NCBI GenBank assembly: GCA_947346365.1
Contig: CANAAV010000004.1
Location: forward strand, 62,001-126,000
DNA length: 64,000 nt
Source of the DNA: an uncultured Flavonifractor sp.
GTDB lineage: Bacteria > Bacillota > Clostridia > Oscillospirales > Oscillospiraceae
Reading direction: 5' to 3'
Position numbers and translations under genes: made by a program. Of this stretch, positions 63,300 to 64,000 are shown piece by piece (within the stretch, counting starts at the first letter, position 1; each line of letters starts with the position of its first letter). The notes under the pieces were generated by a model. It saw nothing but the letters and a program-made list of their open reading frames with translations, did no database searches and was not told the DNA's origin.

Positions 63300-64000
63300 C
63301 TAAATCCCCGCTTTCAGTTGCCGGTAAAATTCTAACGTTCGAAACCCGCGGTCCAGCTGGCGGACCAAAAATTCCTCGCATACCCGGCCCATGCACTCCA
63401 GCACCGCCGCTTCCGCAGGAAAGGAAAACAGCCGCTTAGCGCTGCCGTAAGCCACATGGCGCATAGCCGCCAGCGTCCCATCCGTCAGGGGCAGGAAAGG
63501 CCCCTCTCCCGCCTCTCCTCTGCATCCGGCGCAGCACAGCACCCCTTCCGGCAGGCTCAGCCAGGGCTCCCCCGGCTCCGGCCTGCCGCAGACGGCGCAC
63601 CCATCCAGCAGCGGCTCATACCCCGCCAGGCCCATGAGCCTGAGCTCATAGGCCGCCTTGATCTGCGCCTGAGGCTTGTTGAGCTTATCCAGCGCATAAA
63701 GAGAATTGAGGATGAGGGAGAGCAGGGCCGGATCGCCCCGCCCCTCCTCCGCCACCGCCTCCATTACCTCCGCGAAGTAGGACCCTAGGGCCAGCTTTTC
63801 TACGTCGGCCTTCACCCCCCAAAACTGCTGAAGGGAGGCCCCCTCGTTGAGGCTGTAGTAGTCCTTGTACTCAAATAGCGTCATGTCCGAGTAGACCAGC
63901 AGCTGGGCGCAGGCCGCTATCGGGCTGCCCTTCCGCCGGCAGCCCCGAGCCCGCACGGTGCGCTTTCCTCCGTCGGGAGTGAGCACCGTGAGAATCTTGT
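63300..64000 (-). CDS. recO: DNA repair protein RecO (C-terminal part, cut by window edge)
   Basis: Recombination mediator that helps load RecA on single-stranded DNA. The visible part of about 233 residues begins in the OB-fold domain (KILTVLTPDGGKRTVRARGCRRKGS) and includes the helical domain with DMTLFEYKDYYSLNEG. A zinc-binding segment with two Cys pairs (CAVCG and CCAGC) precedes the C-terminal helices. The N-terminal start lies outside the window. It is followed closely by the PhzF-like gene. Assignment is secure. Confidence 0.95.
   Translation of the reverse strand, partial: KILTVLTPDGGKRTVRARGCRRKGSPIAACAQLLVYSDMTLFEYKDYYSLNEGASLQQFWGVKADVEKLALGSYFAEVMEAVAEEGRGDPALLSLILNSLYALDKLNKPQAQIKAAYELRLMGLAGYEPLLDGCAVCGRPEPGEPWLSLPEGVLCCAGCRGEAGEGPFLPLTDGTLAAMRHVAYGSAKRLFSFPAEAAVLECMGRVCEEFLVRQLDRGFRTLEFYRQLKAGI

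Overview
The window reads as chromosome of a spore-forming, fairly GC-rich Clostridia member, most like the Oscillospiraceae (Flavonifractor / Pseudoflavonifractor / Oscillibacter group). This rests on a SpoVT gene with a sigma-G-like promoter, a class III fructose-bisphosphatase, a YerC-type TrpR-related protein, DUF4358 and GerMN lipoproteins, and strong AGGAGG ribosome binding sites. The taxonomic call is inference. Most of the DNA is conserved housekeeping. I saw no phage, insertion sequence, tRNA, rRNA or CRISPR array.

Layout. 1-8.4 kb (minus strand): clpX (cut by the window edge), clpP, tig, a metallophosphoesterase, thrC, an M19 dipeptidase, yraN, rnhB, ylqF/rbgA and rplS. 8.5-19.6 kb (minus): a seven-gene, translationally coupled surface-glycan / protein-sorting locus built around an exosortase of the Gram-positive XrtG type. 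19.6-20.5 kb: about 0.9 kb without a gene, AT-rich, full of dyads and hairpins. 20.5-24.9 kb (minus): an SPL-like radical SAM protein, GtrA, a GtrB-like glycosyltransferase, Hsp33, a methyltransferase and YerC. 25-33.3 kb: a DUF3298-like protein, a GerMN lipoprotein with a sensor kinase, fbp, a FIST-chemoreceptor pair and a small SLH protein. 33.4-41.3 kb: rpoB-rpoC with an unusual leader. 41.3-50.6 kb: a membrane glycosyltransferase, a small unknown, an SH3-NlpC/P60 hydrolase, an EamA exporter, a P-type ATPase and a DUF2975/XRE pair. 50.7-54.6 kb: spoVT, then a MarR-like regulator with an iron alcohol dehydrogenase and an aldehyde dehydrogenase. 54.6-64 kb (minus): a coiled-coil protein, coaD, rsmD, a DUF4358-transglutaminase lipoprotein, uvrC, ptsH, mutS2, a PhzF-like protein and recO (cut by the window edge).

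The part most worth attention is 8.5-19.6 kb. A secreted protein carries three repeats of a DG-x3-DW type and ends in a C-terminal sorting tail (GTPSG motif, hydrophobic helix, basic cluster). It is followed by its likely exosortase (Cys-Arg-His triad present), and then by one polypeptide that joins a processive family 2 glycosyltransferase to an LtaS/OpgB-like phosphoglycerol transferase domain. After that come a membrane sensor with a degenerate cytoplasmic domain, a 6-pyruvoyl-tetrahydropterin-synthase relative that lacks the usual catalytic Cys, a large 'PTPS-related' membrane protein, and a GT2-GtrA fusion. The exosortase-G neighbourhood is known as a bioinformatic family. The glycosyltransferase-phosphoglycerol transferase fusion and the sensor in the operon are, as far as I know, not described. 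My working model is that a glycan is polymerised at the membrane, decorated with phosphoglycerol-like groups, and joined to the sorted protein when XrtG cuts the tail. That model is inference.
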